This document shows, piece by piece, positions 1-7,750 of a DNA stretch of 32,728 nucleotides. Both the position numbers and the translations under genes were made by a program. The first letter of the stretch is position 1. The number at the start of each line of letters is the position of its first letter. The DNA comes from Rhizobiaceae bacterium (GTDB lineage: Bacteria; Pseudomonadota; Alphaproteobacteria; Rhizobiales; Rhizobiaceae). The DNA lies in the NCBI GenBank assembly GCA_021648425.1, contig JAKISV010000004.1:1-32728 (forward strand), in the 5' to 3' direction. The notes below the pieces were generated by a model. It saw nothing but the letters and a program-made list of their open reading frames with translations, ran no database searches and had not been told where the DNA came from.

Positions 1-1737
1 TTCATTGGCCACGTGCCAGTCTTCTGTCAGCCCATCAAGACATTCCAAAATCCCAACACCATACAATTGCTGGCCGCAAACGGTTTTGTCGCCATCAACA
101 AGTGCATTTATCCGCCGAAATTCCAACCGGTCTATCCCGGCCTTTTGCGCAAGTTCATCATAGGCCATCTCCTGCACGATTGCTGCCTGGGGCACGCCAA
201 ATCCGCGAAATGCGCCTGAAGGCGGTGCATTGGTATGGATAGCGCGCGCATTGGCATGGTAGTTGGGTGTGCGATAAGGACCCGATGCATGAACCGGTAC
301 CCGGCCTGAAACCGTCGGGCCCCAACTGGCATAAGCCCCGGTGTTAAAGTCACCTGTAAATTCCATTCCGACAATATGCCCCTCACTATCGGTTCCAATA
401 CGTGCGCTCATTATTGCCGGGTGGCGCTTGGTGGTCGAAGCCATCGATTCACTGCGCGAATAAACCATGCGGCAGGGTTTGCCGGTTTTTAGTACCGCCA
501 GCCCCAGTAACGGCTGTACTGATAAATCCAGTTTTGAGCCAAAACCACCGCCGGTGGCTGAGGGGATGATGCGAACCTTGTCCACTTCCAGCCCCAGAAC
601 TTTAGCCGTATCATCACGGTCCATCATTGGTGCCTGGGTACAGGCCAAAATGACCAGCACATCACCCTCCAGCCAGGCACACCCCGCTTCCGGCTCAATA
701 TAGGCATGTTCAACAAACCCGGTTTCAACAGCAATATCCGCCACATGAGCAGCCTGCGCCAGCGCATTTTGAACATCGCCGCAAACCACCTTACCACCGG
801 TCAACACATTACCTGGCCGCGAAGGATGAACCCGTTGCGCGTTTTTTTTCAGTGCCGAACCGGTTTCCATAGTGTTTTGAATTTCATTCCACTCAACAGG
901 GAAATCATCAAGATTAAGCTGACTGACTTTATCGGCATCTCCCACCACCAGCGCCACGGCTTCTCCGCGAAACCGGGCTGCATTTTGCGCTAAAGCAGGC
1001 TGGTCGGCAAAAGCCGGGATAACGCCAAAGCTGTTTTCGCCCTTGATATCATCAACAGTAATTACCGCTTCAACGCCGCTGGTTGTGTTTTTCCAATCTT
1101 CCAGATTGCCAAATTCAAATCCCGCATGGGCAAAGGGTGAGCGTATGACACGCACCAGATAAGCGTCTTTGGGCCAGAAATCAGCTCCAAAATTTTCACT
1201 GCCGTCAATTTTCTGCCTGCCATCCAGCCGCTCAATCGGCGCACCCACCGCATTGCCTGCTTCGGGCAGGGGAGTAGATGGTGCCGAATTATCCGCATCC
1301 ATTACCGCTGCAACAATTTTTTTATACCCCGTACACCGGCAAAGCACGCCGCCAAGTGCATCTTCCACCTGGATTTTGGTTGGTGTTTTATTCCGGTTTA
1401 ACAACGAAACAGCCGCCATCAACATTCCCGGAGTGCAAATTCCACATTGGGCTGCCCCGTGGCGCAGGAAAGAATTTTGCAATGCAGACAGTGTATCGGT
1501 TGCCAATCCCTCAACGGTTTCAATTGCCTGGCCTGAAACCTGTATCACCGGTGTCAGGCAGGCGCATATTACCTTGCCGTCAACCAATACACTGCACGCA
1601 CCGCAATCGCCCGCATCACATCCCACCTTGGTGCCGCGCAAGTTTAATTCCTCACGCAATACATCGCTTAATCGCCTGGATGGGTGGGAAGCAATCGAAA
1701 CATCGCGGCCATTTACTTTTAGTTGAAGATCGCTCAC
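1..1737 (-). CDS. Molybdenum hydroxylase, fused [2Fe-2S] and molybdopterin subunit (3' end cut off)
   Basis: This encodes a xanthine dehydrogenase-family protein that would hydroxylate a heterocycle or aldehyde at a molybdenum cofactor. I translated 579 codons; the frame is still open at base 1. The N-terminus is a plant-type ferredoxin domain with Cys40, Cys45, Cys48 and Cys60 (spacing C-x4-C-x2-C-x11-C). A second [2Fe-2S] domain with CGICTPGM and CRCTGY follows, and then the aldehyde-oxidase a/b hammerhead and the start of the molybdopterin domain (GGGFGSKLD, PPSGAFRGFG). The start is GTG, overlapping the stop of the FAD gene as GTGA, so the two are translationally coupled. Fusion of iron-sulphur and molybdenum domains with a separate FAD subunit is less common than three separate subunits. 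The family is secure; the substrate is unknown. Neighbouring pncA and a NicR-like regulator suggest nicotinate or a related pyridine (inference). Confidence 0.93.
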   Translation of the reverse strand, partial: MSDLQLKVNGRDVSIASHPSRRLSDVLREELNLRGTKVGCDAGDCGACSVLVDGKVICACLTPVIQVSGQAIETVEGLATDTLSALQNSFLRHGAAQCGICTPGMLMAAVSLLNRNKTPTKIQVEDALGGVLCRCTGYKKIVAAVMDADNSAPSTPLPEAGNAVGAPIERLDGRQKIDGSENFGADFWPKDAYLVRVIRSPFAHAGFEFGNLEDWKNTTSGVEAVITVDDIKGENSFGVIPAFADQPALAQNAARFRGEAVALVVGDADKVSQLNLDDFPVEWNEIQNTMETGSALKKNAQRVHPSRPGNVLTGGKVVCGDVQNALAQAAHVADIAVETGFVEHAYIEPEAGCAWLEGDVLVILACTQAPMMDRDDTAKVLGLEVDKVRIIPSATGGGFGSKLDLSVQPLLGLAVLKTGKPCRMVYSRSESMASTTKRHPAIMSARIGTDSEGHIVGMEFTGDFNTGAYASWGPTVSGRVPVHASGPYRTPNYHANARAIHTNAPPSGAFRGFGVPQAAIVQEMAYDELAQKAGIDRLEFRRINALVDGDKTVCGQQLYGVGILECLDGLTEDWHVANE

Positions 1738-2594
1738 GCCTTGTTCCCCGCGCCCAGCAATTTCGAAACCGCGCGTATAATAATTTCGCGTGCCGCTTTT
1801 ATCCGGTAATCAGCATCCGCCCTGATGTCATCAATGGGTGCCAGGCTGGAGGAAATTACATCTGGAGTAATAATTTTCGGCAAATCAACATCCAGGGCCA
1901 CACCGATGAGTAATTGTTCAACCCGCTCAATACGTTTGGCGACCGCACTGCAAGAACCAACGCTAATGGCGATATCAGCAATTTTGCCCTCATCTACCTC
2001 TAAACGCACTCCAACCATGGCAATCGATATCACCAGATATTTTCGCGCACCCAGTTTGATAAAACTGGAAATCCCGCCGGTGGCGTTATGCGGTATCGAT
2101 ATTGCACAAAGGATTTCATTGTGTTTCAGCGCGGTTTGGCTTGGCCCCAGCAAAAATTCCTGCAAGGGCAGGGTGCGCTTTTGGGTTGATGAAGCCAGTT
2201 CCACTTTTGCATCCAGCGTCAACAGTGCAGGAACACCATCAGCCGCCGGTGAAGCATTGCATATATTACCACCAATTGTGCCTGAGTTCTGAATTTGAAC
2301 CGACCCTACTTCGTGTGCCGCGCCTTTTAGGCCGTCAAAAGCCGGCGGCAAATCAGCCGCGATTATCTCGCTCCAGCTGGTGCCTGCACCAATGCGAATA
2401 TGATCATCATTATGAGTGACGCCGGAGATTTCACTAATCGCCGTAATATCCAGCAGTTTTTTACGGCTTTTGCCTTCAAGATACTGTGATTTCGTCTGGG
2501 CAAATAAATCCGTACAGCCAGCAACGATCTGCGCTTCATTGTTCGCCAGCCAGCCTAGGGCCTGGGACAGATCGTGCGGTCGGAAGTACGTCAT
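1734..2594 (-). CDS. Molybdenum hydroxylase FAD-binding subunit (CoxM type)
   Basis: This 286-residue FAD subunit of a xanthine dehydrogenase/CO dehydrogenase-family enzyme passes electrons from the iron-sulphur centres to an acceptor. The N-terminal FAD_binding_5 domain shows AGCTDLF near residue 26, where the family usually has AGGTDL, and the flavin motif TIGGNICNASPAADG near residues 106-120. A CO dehydrogenase flavoprotein C-terminal domain fills the last third or so. It is the first gene of its operon, with the iron-sulphur/molybdenum gene starting inside its stop codon. A sigma70-like promoter (2639-2667) and a probable operator (2620-2635) sit just upstream. An AGG-containing ribosome site precedes the ATG. 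The Gly-to-Cys change in the flavin loop is mild and may be tolerated. Confidence 0.93.
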   Translation of the reverse strand: MTYFRPHDLSQALGWLANNEAQIVAGCTDLFAQTKSQYLEGKSRKKLLDITAISEISGVTHNDDHIRIGAGTSWSEIIAADLPPAFDGLKGAAHEVGSVQIQNSGTIGGNICNASPAADGVPALLTLDAKVELASSTQKRTLPLQEFLLGPSQTALKHNEILCAISIPHNATGGISSFIKLGARKYLVISIAMVGVRLEVDEGKIADIAISVGSCSAVAKRIERVEQLLIGVALDVDLPKIITPDVISSSLAPIDDIRADADYRIKAAREIIIRAVSKLLGAGNKA

Positions 2595-2619
2595 TTTCTA
2601 CCTGGTCAAAATTGACAAT

Positions 2620-2635
2620 ATTGTTCGTATACAAA
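2620..2635 (-). promoter_or_regulatory. Probable MarR-family operator, hydroxylase side
   Basis: The minus strand reads TTTGTATACGAACAAT, an imperfect palindrome around GTATAC (GTTCGTATACAAAC has one mismatched pair). It begins three bases after the -10 box and would cover the transcription start, a typical place for a repressor. A 16-bp site differing at only two bases occurs in front of hyuA at 5638-5653 with the same three-base spacing. That the adjacent MarR protein binds here is inferred. Confidence 0.55.
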
Positions 2636-2638
2636 CGG

Positions 2639-2667
2639 ATTTTGCTCCCCTATGCAATGGCTGTCAA
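2639..2667 (-). promoter_or_regulatory. Promoter of the molybdenum hydroxylase operon
   Basis: On the minus strand, TTGACA (2667-2662) is followed by a 17-nt spacer and CAAAAT (2644-2639). This is a good match to sigma70 -35 and -10 boxes. The predicted start of transcription falls near 2632, inside the palindrome at 2620-2635. The -35 box lies directly beside the -10 of the divergent marR promoter, so the two promoters overlap. Confidence 0.6.
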
Positions 2668-2674
2668 TATTGTT

Positions 2675-2680
2675 TATAAT
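2675..2680 (+). promoter_or_regulatory. Candidate -10 box of marR
   Basis: TATAAT lies 34 bases upstream of the marR start codon. No good -35 box sits 16-18 bases further upstream (the sequence there is ATGCAA/TGCAAT). It overlaps the copy of CAATATTGTT at 2665-2674, which could serve autoregulation. Confidence 0.35.
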
Positions 2681-2714
2681 CGCTTAAGCGAAGCGGCGAT
2701 CAGGGACCTAATCG

Positions 2715-3134
2715 ATGCCAGATAAATCCTCCTACCAACTCACACGCCAGGTGGGATATATATTGCGCCGCGCCAACCAGCGCCACCTCACCATTTTTGC
2801 CGATCTCATTCCCACGCTGACACCTACCCAGTTCGCCGCTCTGGCAAAACTTTGTGAATTGGGATCCGTCTCCCAAAATGAGCTTGGCCGCCAGACGGCC
2901 ATGGACGCAGCTACTATCAAGGGAGTGATTGACCGGTTGAAAAAACGCCAACTGGTAACAACCCGCCGTGACACCGATGACCAGCGCCGCCTGTTTATTG
3001 AGGCAAGCCAGCAAGGAGCGGAGCTATATAACAACACTCTCGCCGCTGCTCGCAAAATCAGCGAGCGCACACTTCAAACCCTCAATCAGGCCGAACGCAA
3101 AACTCTCCTGGAATTGCTCACCAAAATCACCTGA
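2715..3134 (+). CDS. MarR-family regulator, NicR-like
   Basis: This 139-residue winged-helix regulator has the MarR layout: an N-terminal dimerisation helix (QVGYILRRANQRH), a helix-turn-helix (SVSQNELGRQTAMDAATIKGVIDRL, about residues 52-76) and a wing with DTDDQRR. The opening and recognition helices resemble NicR/BpsR, repressors of nicotinate catabolism known to respond to 6-hydroxynicotinate. This is recognition by eye, not a search result. It diverges from the molybdenum hydroxylase operon and lies 18 nt upstream of pncA, with which it is probably co-transcribed. AGGGA lies about nine bases before the ATG. It is the natural candidate to bind the matched sites at 2620-2635 and 5638-5653. 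Confidence 0.9.
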   Translation: MPDKSSYQLTRQVGYILRRANQRHLTIFADLIPTLTPTQFAALAKLCELGSVSQNELGRQTAMDAATIKGVIDRLKKRQLVTTRRDTDDQRRLFIEASQQGAELYNNTLAAARKISERTLQTLNQAERKTLLELLTKIT

Positions 3135-3152
3135 ATTAATTGGATAAATACC

Positions 3153-3758
3153 ATGAACAATAAAAACACAGCGCTGCTGATGATCGATATTCAAAACGAT
3201 TTTTGCCCCGGCGGTGCGTTGGCAGTGAATGAAGGGGACAAAATTGTTGAATTGGTCAATGGGATGCAAAAGGATTATCCGGTGCTGGTTTTAACCCAGG
3301 ACTGGCACCCCGCCGACCATTCCTCATTTGCCGCCAATCATGATGGCGCTGAACCCTTTTCGATGGTTGAAATGCCCTATGGTGACCAGGTATTATGGCC
3401 CACACATTGCGTGCAGGGCAGTGAAGGGGCGCAGTTTCATCGCGATTTGCAAACCAACAACGCCCACATGATAATTCGCAAAGGGTTTCGCCCGCAAATT
3501 GACAGCTATTCGGCCTTTTTTGAAAATGATCAGCAAACCCCCACCGGTCTTGCCGGATATCTGCGTGAGCGCGGAGTGGAAAGTGTTGTGCTAACAGGCC
3601 TTGCCACCGATTTTTGCGTCAACTATTCCGCCCTTGATGCGATAAAATGCGGGTTTAATGCCAGCCTCATTCTGGAAGCCTGTCGCGCAATAGATATGGA
3701 CGGTTCCCTTGATGCAGCCATGGATGCCATGAAAAATGCCGGGGTGGAAATCATCTGA
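3153..3758 (+). CDS. pncA: Nicotinamidase (isochorismatase-like cysteine hydrolase)
   Basis: This cytoplasmic enzyme hydrolyses nicotinamide to nicotinate and ammonia, for NAD salvage or as entry to nicotinate catabolism. The 201-residue protein has the full catalytic triad Asp12 (LMIDIQNDF), Lys110 (IRKGF) and Cys155 (TDFCVNYSA). The metal ligands of nicotinamidases are also present: Asp50 and His52 (QDWHP) and His85 (WPTHCVQGS). Length and motifs match classical PncA closely, which argues against maleamate amidohydrolase or isochorismatase. It follows marR after 18 nt and ends 12 nt from the convergent deiminase gene. Its place beside a NicR-like regulator and a molybdenum hydroxylase favours a catabolic role (inference). 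Confidence 0.95.
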   Translation: MNNKNTALLMIDIQNDFCPGGALAVNEGDKIVELVNGMQKDYPVLVLTQDWHPADHSSFAANHDGAEPFSMVEMPYGDQVLWPTHCVQGSEGAQFHRDLQTNNAHMIIRKGFRPQIDSYSAFFENDQQTPTGLAGYLRERGVESVVLTGLATDFCVNYSALDAIKCGFNASLILEACRAIDMDGSLDAAMDAMKNAGVEII

Positions 3759-3770
3759 AGTATATTTCGC

Positions 3771-4871
3771 TCAGGCCGGTTGTTGCTGGGTTGTGCAATG
3801 AATGCCTCCACCCACTTCACCCACCGGATCAATATTCAAACTAATAATTTCGCGCCCGGGATAAAGCTTCCCCAACACCTCAACTGCCATCGCATCTTTT
3901 TCACGGTCACCAAATTCAGCAGCAATCACCGCCCCGTTGCAGACATAATAATTAACATATGAAGATACAAAATCCGGCGATTTAACCCTGATATCAAACG
4001 GGTCGCTGATAATAACCGTTTCCAGCTTGTTACCGCGCGCATCGGTGGAATTTTTCAGAATATCAAATGTCTGAAAAGCTGCACGCGACCATTGTTCGCT
4101 CTCATCGCGAAATTCCGGCAGTTGAATTAACACCACGCCCGGGCGCACAAAGCGAACCAGCGCATCAATGTGATAATCGGTAACATCCTCACCCTTTCGC
4201 CCCGGAGCCCAGATTATTTTTTCTCCACCAATTGCTTCAAGCAGCAATTTGCCAACTTCATTGCGGGTTCCACCGTTACGATTGGCATTCACCCAACTGC
4301 TCTCATGAGCCATTAACGTACCCGCCCCATCACTTTCAACACCACCGCCTTCACCTACAAGTTCATTGTTGAAAACCGGTAGTTCCAGCTGCTCGGCAAC
4401 CTTTGCTGCAACTTTCCCATCATTGTCATGAACCTGTTTATTGCCCCAGCCATTAAAATTCACCTGGCTGATGGCAAGTTGCGCGTTTTCATTTTTGACA
4501 AATATCGGCCCACTGTCACGACACCATAAATCGTCTGTTGCAATATTCCAGATTTCGATATTGGAATTCAACTTGCGCCGGGCGCTCTTTTCAAAACCGG
4601 CATCCATCAACATCACAACCGGTTCAAATTCAACAATTGTATTGGCAATATCGGCAACAGATTGCTGCACCATATTGAGAAATACCATGTCTTGATAAAC
4701 CTCACGATTTACCGGCCATTGCATGAATGTACGAAGGTGTTTGTCAGATTCTTCAGGCATACGAAAACCATTCGAGCGTGCTGAAAGCGCAGGTTTGGCA
4801 TTTCCCGGTAATGTCATTATCATCGTTACTGTTAAACCGGCGGCTATCTCCACAATCTGACGGCGGTTCAT
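3771..4871 (-). CDS. Exported agmatine/peptidyl-arginine deiminase family protein
   Basis: This 366-residue protein belongs to the agmatine deiminase/PAD_porph branch of the guanidino-group hydrolases. These release ammonia from agmatine or arginine-like substrates through a covalent thiol intermediate. Family motifs seen are DDLWCRDSGP, GEGGGVESDGAGT, DYHIDALVRF and the C-terminal GGGIHCTTQQQP with catalytic Cys359. The N-terminus MNRRQIVEIAAG has twin arginines and then a hydrophobic stretch ending near NAKPA, so Tat export is likely. I chose ATG at 4871, with GAGG about nine bases upstream, over the TTG one codon earlier. It lies 34 nt downstream of the cytochrome gene and probably shares its transcript. 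An exported member is unusual; cytoplasmic AguA enzymes lack such a leader. The true substrate is unknown. Confidence 0.87.
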   Translation of the reverse strand: MNRRQIVEIAAGLTVTMIMTLPGNAKPALSARSNGFRMPEESDKHLRTFMQWPVNREVYQDMVFLNMVQQSVADIANTIVEFEPVVMLMDAGFEKSARRKLNSNIEIWNIATDDLWCRDSGPIFVKNENAQLAISQVNFNGWGNKQVHDNDGKVAAKVAEQLELPVFNNELVGEGGGVESDGAGTLMAHESSWVNANRNGGTRNEVGKLLLEAIGGEKIIWAPGRKGEDVTDYHIDALVRFVRPGVVLIQLPEFRDESEQWSRAAFQTFDILKNSTDARGNKLETVIISDPFDIRVKSPDFVSSYVNYYVCNGAVIAAEFGDREKDAMAVEVLGKLYPGREIISLNIDPVGEVGGGIHCTTQQQPA

Positions 4872-4905
4872 CAATAAAGCCTCTTTTTTTGCCTGCTAAA
4901 TGAAG

Positions 4906-5418
4906 TCAGCCTTCATGCGTTTCTTTTTCCGGTTTTGCACCATGCTCGGGATTGCCATGCATCAATTCATCAATTTCGTGGGGAATATCCGCCTTGCTGA
5001 ATTTTTTTTGCTCTTTCTCGTCATGAACAAAAGCAATAATATTCGCCAGGTCATCACCACTGATCTCGATTTGTCCGCCCATTTCATCCTCCTGCATCGC
5101 AATCATCGCGCCCGCTCCACGCCACATGCCCGCCGCAAAATCAAATGCATTCATCGGCTTTTTCATCAGTTCAGCTGAAAATTCCGGTGCGTCCTCGCCG
5201 CCAATCCCATTAATCGAATGACACACTACGCAGCCCTTACTGGCAAATAGTTCGCGTCCTTTGACCGGATCAAAGGCAGGAATTGCCAATCCATTTTCCA
5301 AAACAAATCCAGATCGCGTCATTTGATCGCTGACGGTGGATTTTTCCTGGGCAAACGCAATGCCCACCCCAAGTGATATTACGATTGCCAATGTAAATGG
5401 TGCTGGTTTGATGTTCAT
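4906..5418 (-). CDS. Periplasmic c-type cytochrome
   Basis: This 170-residue protein has a Sec signal peptide (hydrophobic residues 8-23, likely cut after AFA) and one haem-binding motif CVVCH at residues 63-67. Met105, Met108 or Met113 could be the sixth haem ligand. The C-terminal 35 residues are charged and rich in Glu, Lys and His. The fold is a small class I cytochrome c, acting as a periplasmic electron carrier. It is the first gene of a minus-strand pair with the exported deiminase, and GGAG lies a proper distance before its ATG. Whether it serves the nearby molybdenum hydroxylase, which appears cytoplasmic, is not clear from the sequence. Confidence 0.88.
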   Translation of the reverse strand: MNIKPAPFTLAIVISLGVGIAFAQEKSTVSDQMTRSGFVLENGLAIPAFDPVKGRELFASKGCVVCHSINGIGGEDAPEFSAELMKKPMNAFDFAAGMWRGAGAMIAMQEDEMGGQIEISGDDLANIIAFVHDEKEQKKFSKADIPHEIDELMHGNPEHGAKPEKETHEG

Positions 5419-5604
5419 ATGTTTCTCCAGGATTTAGATTTATTATTATTATCTCATTCCTCCAAGAATATGATTCCAACACTATACAACCTGAATTTAC
5501 AAAGGCGACCCTTAAACCCGTCACGCTCGCGTGATTTTGCTGAACCGTTAATTATCCCGGCAGCAAATTTTCTTTGCGAGCGGATTGGATTTTCATTCGC
5601 ACAC

Positions 5605-5634
5605 TTGCCTATTGACTCAGCGTTCGTTCATAAT
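5605..5634 (+). promoter_or_regulatory. Candidate hyuAB promoter
   Basis: TTGCCT (5605-5610), an 18-nt spacer and CATAAT (5629-5634) form a plausible sigma70 promoter. Transcription would start near 5641, within the palindrome at 5638-5653. A nearby TTGACT at 5612 is too close to the -10 box to be used with it. Confidence 0.45.
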
Positions 5635-5637
5635 TCA

Positions 5638-5653
5638 TTTGTATGCAAACAAT
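5638..5653 (+). promoter_or_regulatory. Probable MarR-family operator, hyuA side
   Basis: The sequence TTTGTATGCAAACAAT matches the site at 2620-2635 (minus strand) at 14 of 16 bases. It begins three bases after the -10 box, the same spacing as in the hydroxylase promoter. TTTGTATGCAAA is itself a dyad with one mismatched pair. It lies 24 bases upstream of the hyuA start codon. Confidence 0.55.
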
Positions 5654-5677
5654 CTTAGTTTGCGGGAACAAAACAAC

Positions 5678-7750
5678 ATGCCGGGCAAGTTAACAGGGCA
5701 AGTCATAGGCGTTGATGTAGGCGGCACGTTCACCGATTTAGTGATGCTTGATCAAAAAACCAGAGCCGTTTCAATCGCCAAAGTACCAAGCACCATCGAT
5801 AACCAGGCTTTTGGTGTGTTGGCTGCGCTGGAAGAGGTGCGTGCCGATTTGTCGTGCATTGATTTGATTGTTCACGGCACCACTACCACCACCAATGCAG
5901 TTTTAGAACGCAAACTTTCCAAAACCGGCCTGATTACCACGATGGGTTTTCGCGATATTTTAGAGCTTGGCCGACGAACCCGCCCCCAACCCTACGGTAT
6001 GAGTGGAGAATTCACCCCGATAATCCCCCGCGATTTGCGACTGGAGGTGCCAGAGCGTATGGATGCTGCTGGTGAAATTGTGACGCCGCTTGATGAAACG
6101 GTCTTGAGATCGCAGGTTAAAGAGCTGCTGGATGCAGGCTGTGAGGCGCTGGTTATCCATTTTCTCCATTCCTATGCCAATAACACCCACGAACTGCGCG
6201 CTGCGAAAATTGCTGCTGAATTGTGGCCCAATGCCTATATCACCATGGGCCACGCTTTGTTGAGCGAAGCGCGTGAATTTGAGCGCGGCGTTACCGCTGC
6301 CGTTAATGCCAGCGTTCAGCCCCTGCTGGAACGCTACATCTCCCGGCTGATTGATGAACTCTCGCACAAAGGCTATCGCGGCGATATGCTGGTAATGAAC
6401 GGCAATGGCGGCATGGTGTCTTCGCGCTCTGTGGCGCGCGAAGCAGCCAAGACCGTGATGTCTGGCCCTGCTTCGGGCGTGATGGCGGCGGCTTATTGCG
6501 GGCGACGCGCAAAAATGGAAAATCTCATCACCTATGATATGGGCGGCACTTCCACCGATGTGGCTTTGATCAGGGATGCAAAGCCAACAGTTTCCAATGA
6601 AATCGAACTGGAATACGCCATGCCAATCCACGTGCCTATGGTGGATGTGCGAACGGTAGGGGCGGGTGGCGGTTCAATAGCCCGGGTAAATTCCGCCGGA
6701 TTACTGGAGGTAGGCCCTCAAAGTGCCGGTGCCAGCCCCGGGCCAATCTGTTACGGCCTTGGTGGAAGCGAACCCACTATATGTGATGCCAACCTGCTGC
6801 TGGGCCGTTTGGATGCCAGCAAACTGAAATCCGTGAATTCTGCGGCCACCCTGAAAGATGTCAGCAATAGTTTTGCCAAACAGCTGGGCGACCCCCTGGG
6901 GCTTGATGCTACCAGTGCTGCGGCGGCTGTAATACAGATTGCCAACACTAAAATGGCAGGCGCCATCCGCATGGTGTCGATCTCGCTTGGTGTTGATCCC
7001 AGAGATTTTGCCCTGTTTGCCTTTGGCGGTGCCGGCCCCCTTCATGCCAGTGCGCTTGCGCGAGAGTTGGGCGTGCCCAAAGTTCTGGTGCCAGCGCGCC
7101 CGGGCATCACCAATGCGCTTGGTTGTATCGTTGCCGACTTGCGCCATGACTTCGTCAATACAATAAACCAGCCTCTGGACAATCTGAACATTGATCAGGT
7201 CCATAACCTGTTCGCAATGCATATAGGCGATGGTGAAGCCCTGATTGCCAGGGAAAATGTTGAGATCAGCGCGTTGAATCATTTCTTTAGCCTCGACATG
7301 CAATTCATTGGCCAGACTCATCTTTTGCGCGTTGAACTTACCCATCCCAAACCCGATCGAAGCGAATTACAGCAGCTTTTTGAAACCGCCTATTTCAATC
7401 GCTTCCATGTGGAGTTGAAAGAAATTCGCGTCAATCTGGTAAACGTCAATACTTCAGTAGTGGGCGTTCGCCCGCCGCTTGATTTATCAACCCTGATTGA
7501 TCCGCAAAAACGAAAAGCCACCCTGAAAGAGGCGCAGAATACACAGCGTAAAGTCTATTTTGGCGACGGCTGGCGCGATACGCCAATCTACTGGCGCGAT
7601 TATTTGCCGTTGGAATTTAATCTGGAAGGACCCGCCGTTATCGAACAGATGGACACCACAATTCTGATTGAACCCGGTGACAGGGCAATGGGTGATGAGG
7701 ATGGGAATATCATCATTTCAGTTGCCTCCCAAACGGAGAAACAGACATGA
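5678..7750 (+). CDS. hyuA: Hydantoinase/oxoprolinase family subunit A
   Basis: This 690-residue protein belongs to the ATP-dependent HyuA family (N-methylhydantoinase A, 5-oxoprolinase, acetone and acetophenone carboxylases). The family uses ATP to open lactam or imide rings or to activate ketones. The N-terminal domain has DVGGTFTD and HGTTTTTNAVLERK. The middle domain has MSGPASGV, DMGGTSTDVAL and FGGAGPLHASAL, the phosphate-binding motifs of this actin-like ATPase fold. I chose ATG at 5678 because homology begins there, GGGA lies upstream, and an earlier in-frame ATG at 5585 would place the promoter and operator inside the gene. Its stop overlaps the hyuB start as ATGA. The substrate is unknown; the matched operator links it to the molybdenum hydroxylase. 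Confidence 0.92.
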   Translation: MPGKLTGQVIGVDVGGTFTDLVMLDQKTRAVSIAKVPSTIDNQAFGVLAALEEVRADLSCIDLIVHGTTTTTNAVLERKLSKTGLITTMGFRDILELGRRTRPQPYGMSGEFTPIIPRDLRLEVPERMDAAGEIVTPLDETVLRSQVKELLDAGCEALVIHFLHSYANNTHELRAAKIAAELWPNAYITMGHALLSEAREFERGVTAAVNASVQPLLERYISRLIDELSHKGYRGDMLVMNGNGGMVSSRSVAREAAKTVMSGPASGVMAAAYCGRRAKMENLITYDMGGTSTDVALIRDAKPTVSNEIELEYAMPIHVPMVDVRTVGAGGGSIARVNSAGLLEVGPQSAGASPGPICYGLGGSEPTICDANLLLGRLDASKLKSVNSAATLKDVSNSFAKQLGDPLGLDATSAAAAVIQIANTKMAGAIRMVSISLGVDPRDFALFAFGGAGPLHASALARELGVPKVLVPARPGITNALGCIVADLRHDFVNTINQPLDNLNIDQVHNLFAMHIGDGEALIARENVEISALNHFFSLDMQFIGQTHLLRVELTHPKPDRSELQQLFETAYFNRFHVELKEIRVNLVNVNTSVVGVRPPLDLSTLIDPQKRKATLKEAQNTQRKVYFGDGWRDTPIYWRDYLPLEFNLEGPAVIEQMDTTILIEPGDRAMGDEDGNIIISVASQTEKQT

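Noticed and set aside
1169..1913. Plus-strand open frames opposite the molybdenum hydroxylase genes
   Set aside because: They are antisense to conserved iron-sulphur and FAD domains; codon content and composition are those of shadow frames.
3153..3758. Maleamate amidohydrolase (NicF), expected near NicR-type regulators
   Set aside because: Metal ligands Asp50, His52 and His85 and the WPTHCVQG motif are those of nicotinamidase.
5960..6631. Long minus-strand open frame opposite hyuA
   Set aside because: It is His/Ala/Arg-rich with no family likeness and lies entirely within the well-supported hyuA frame.
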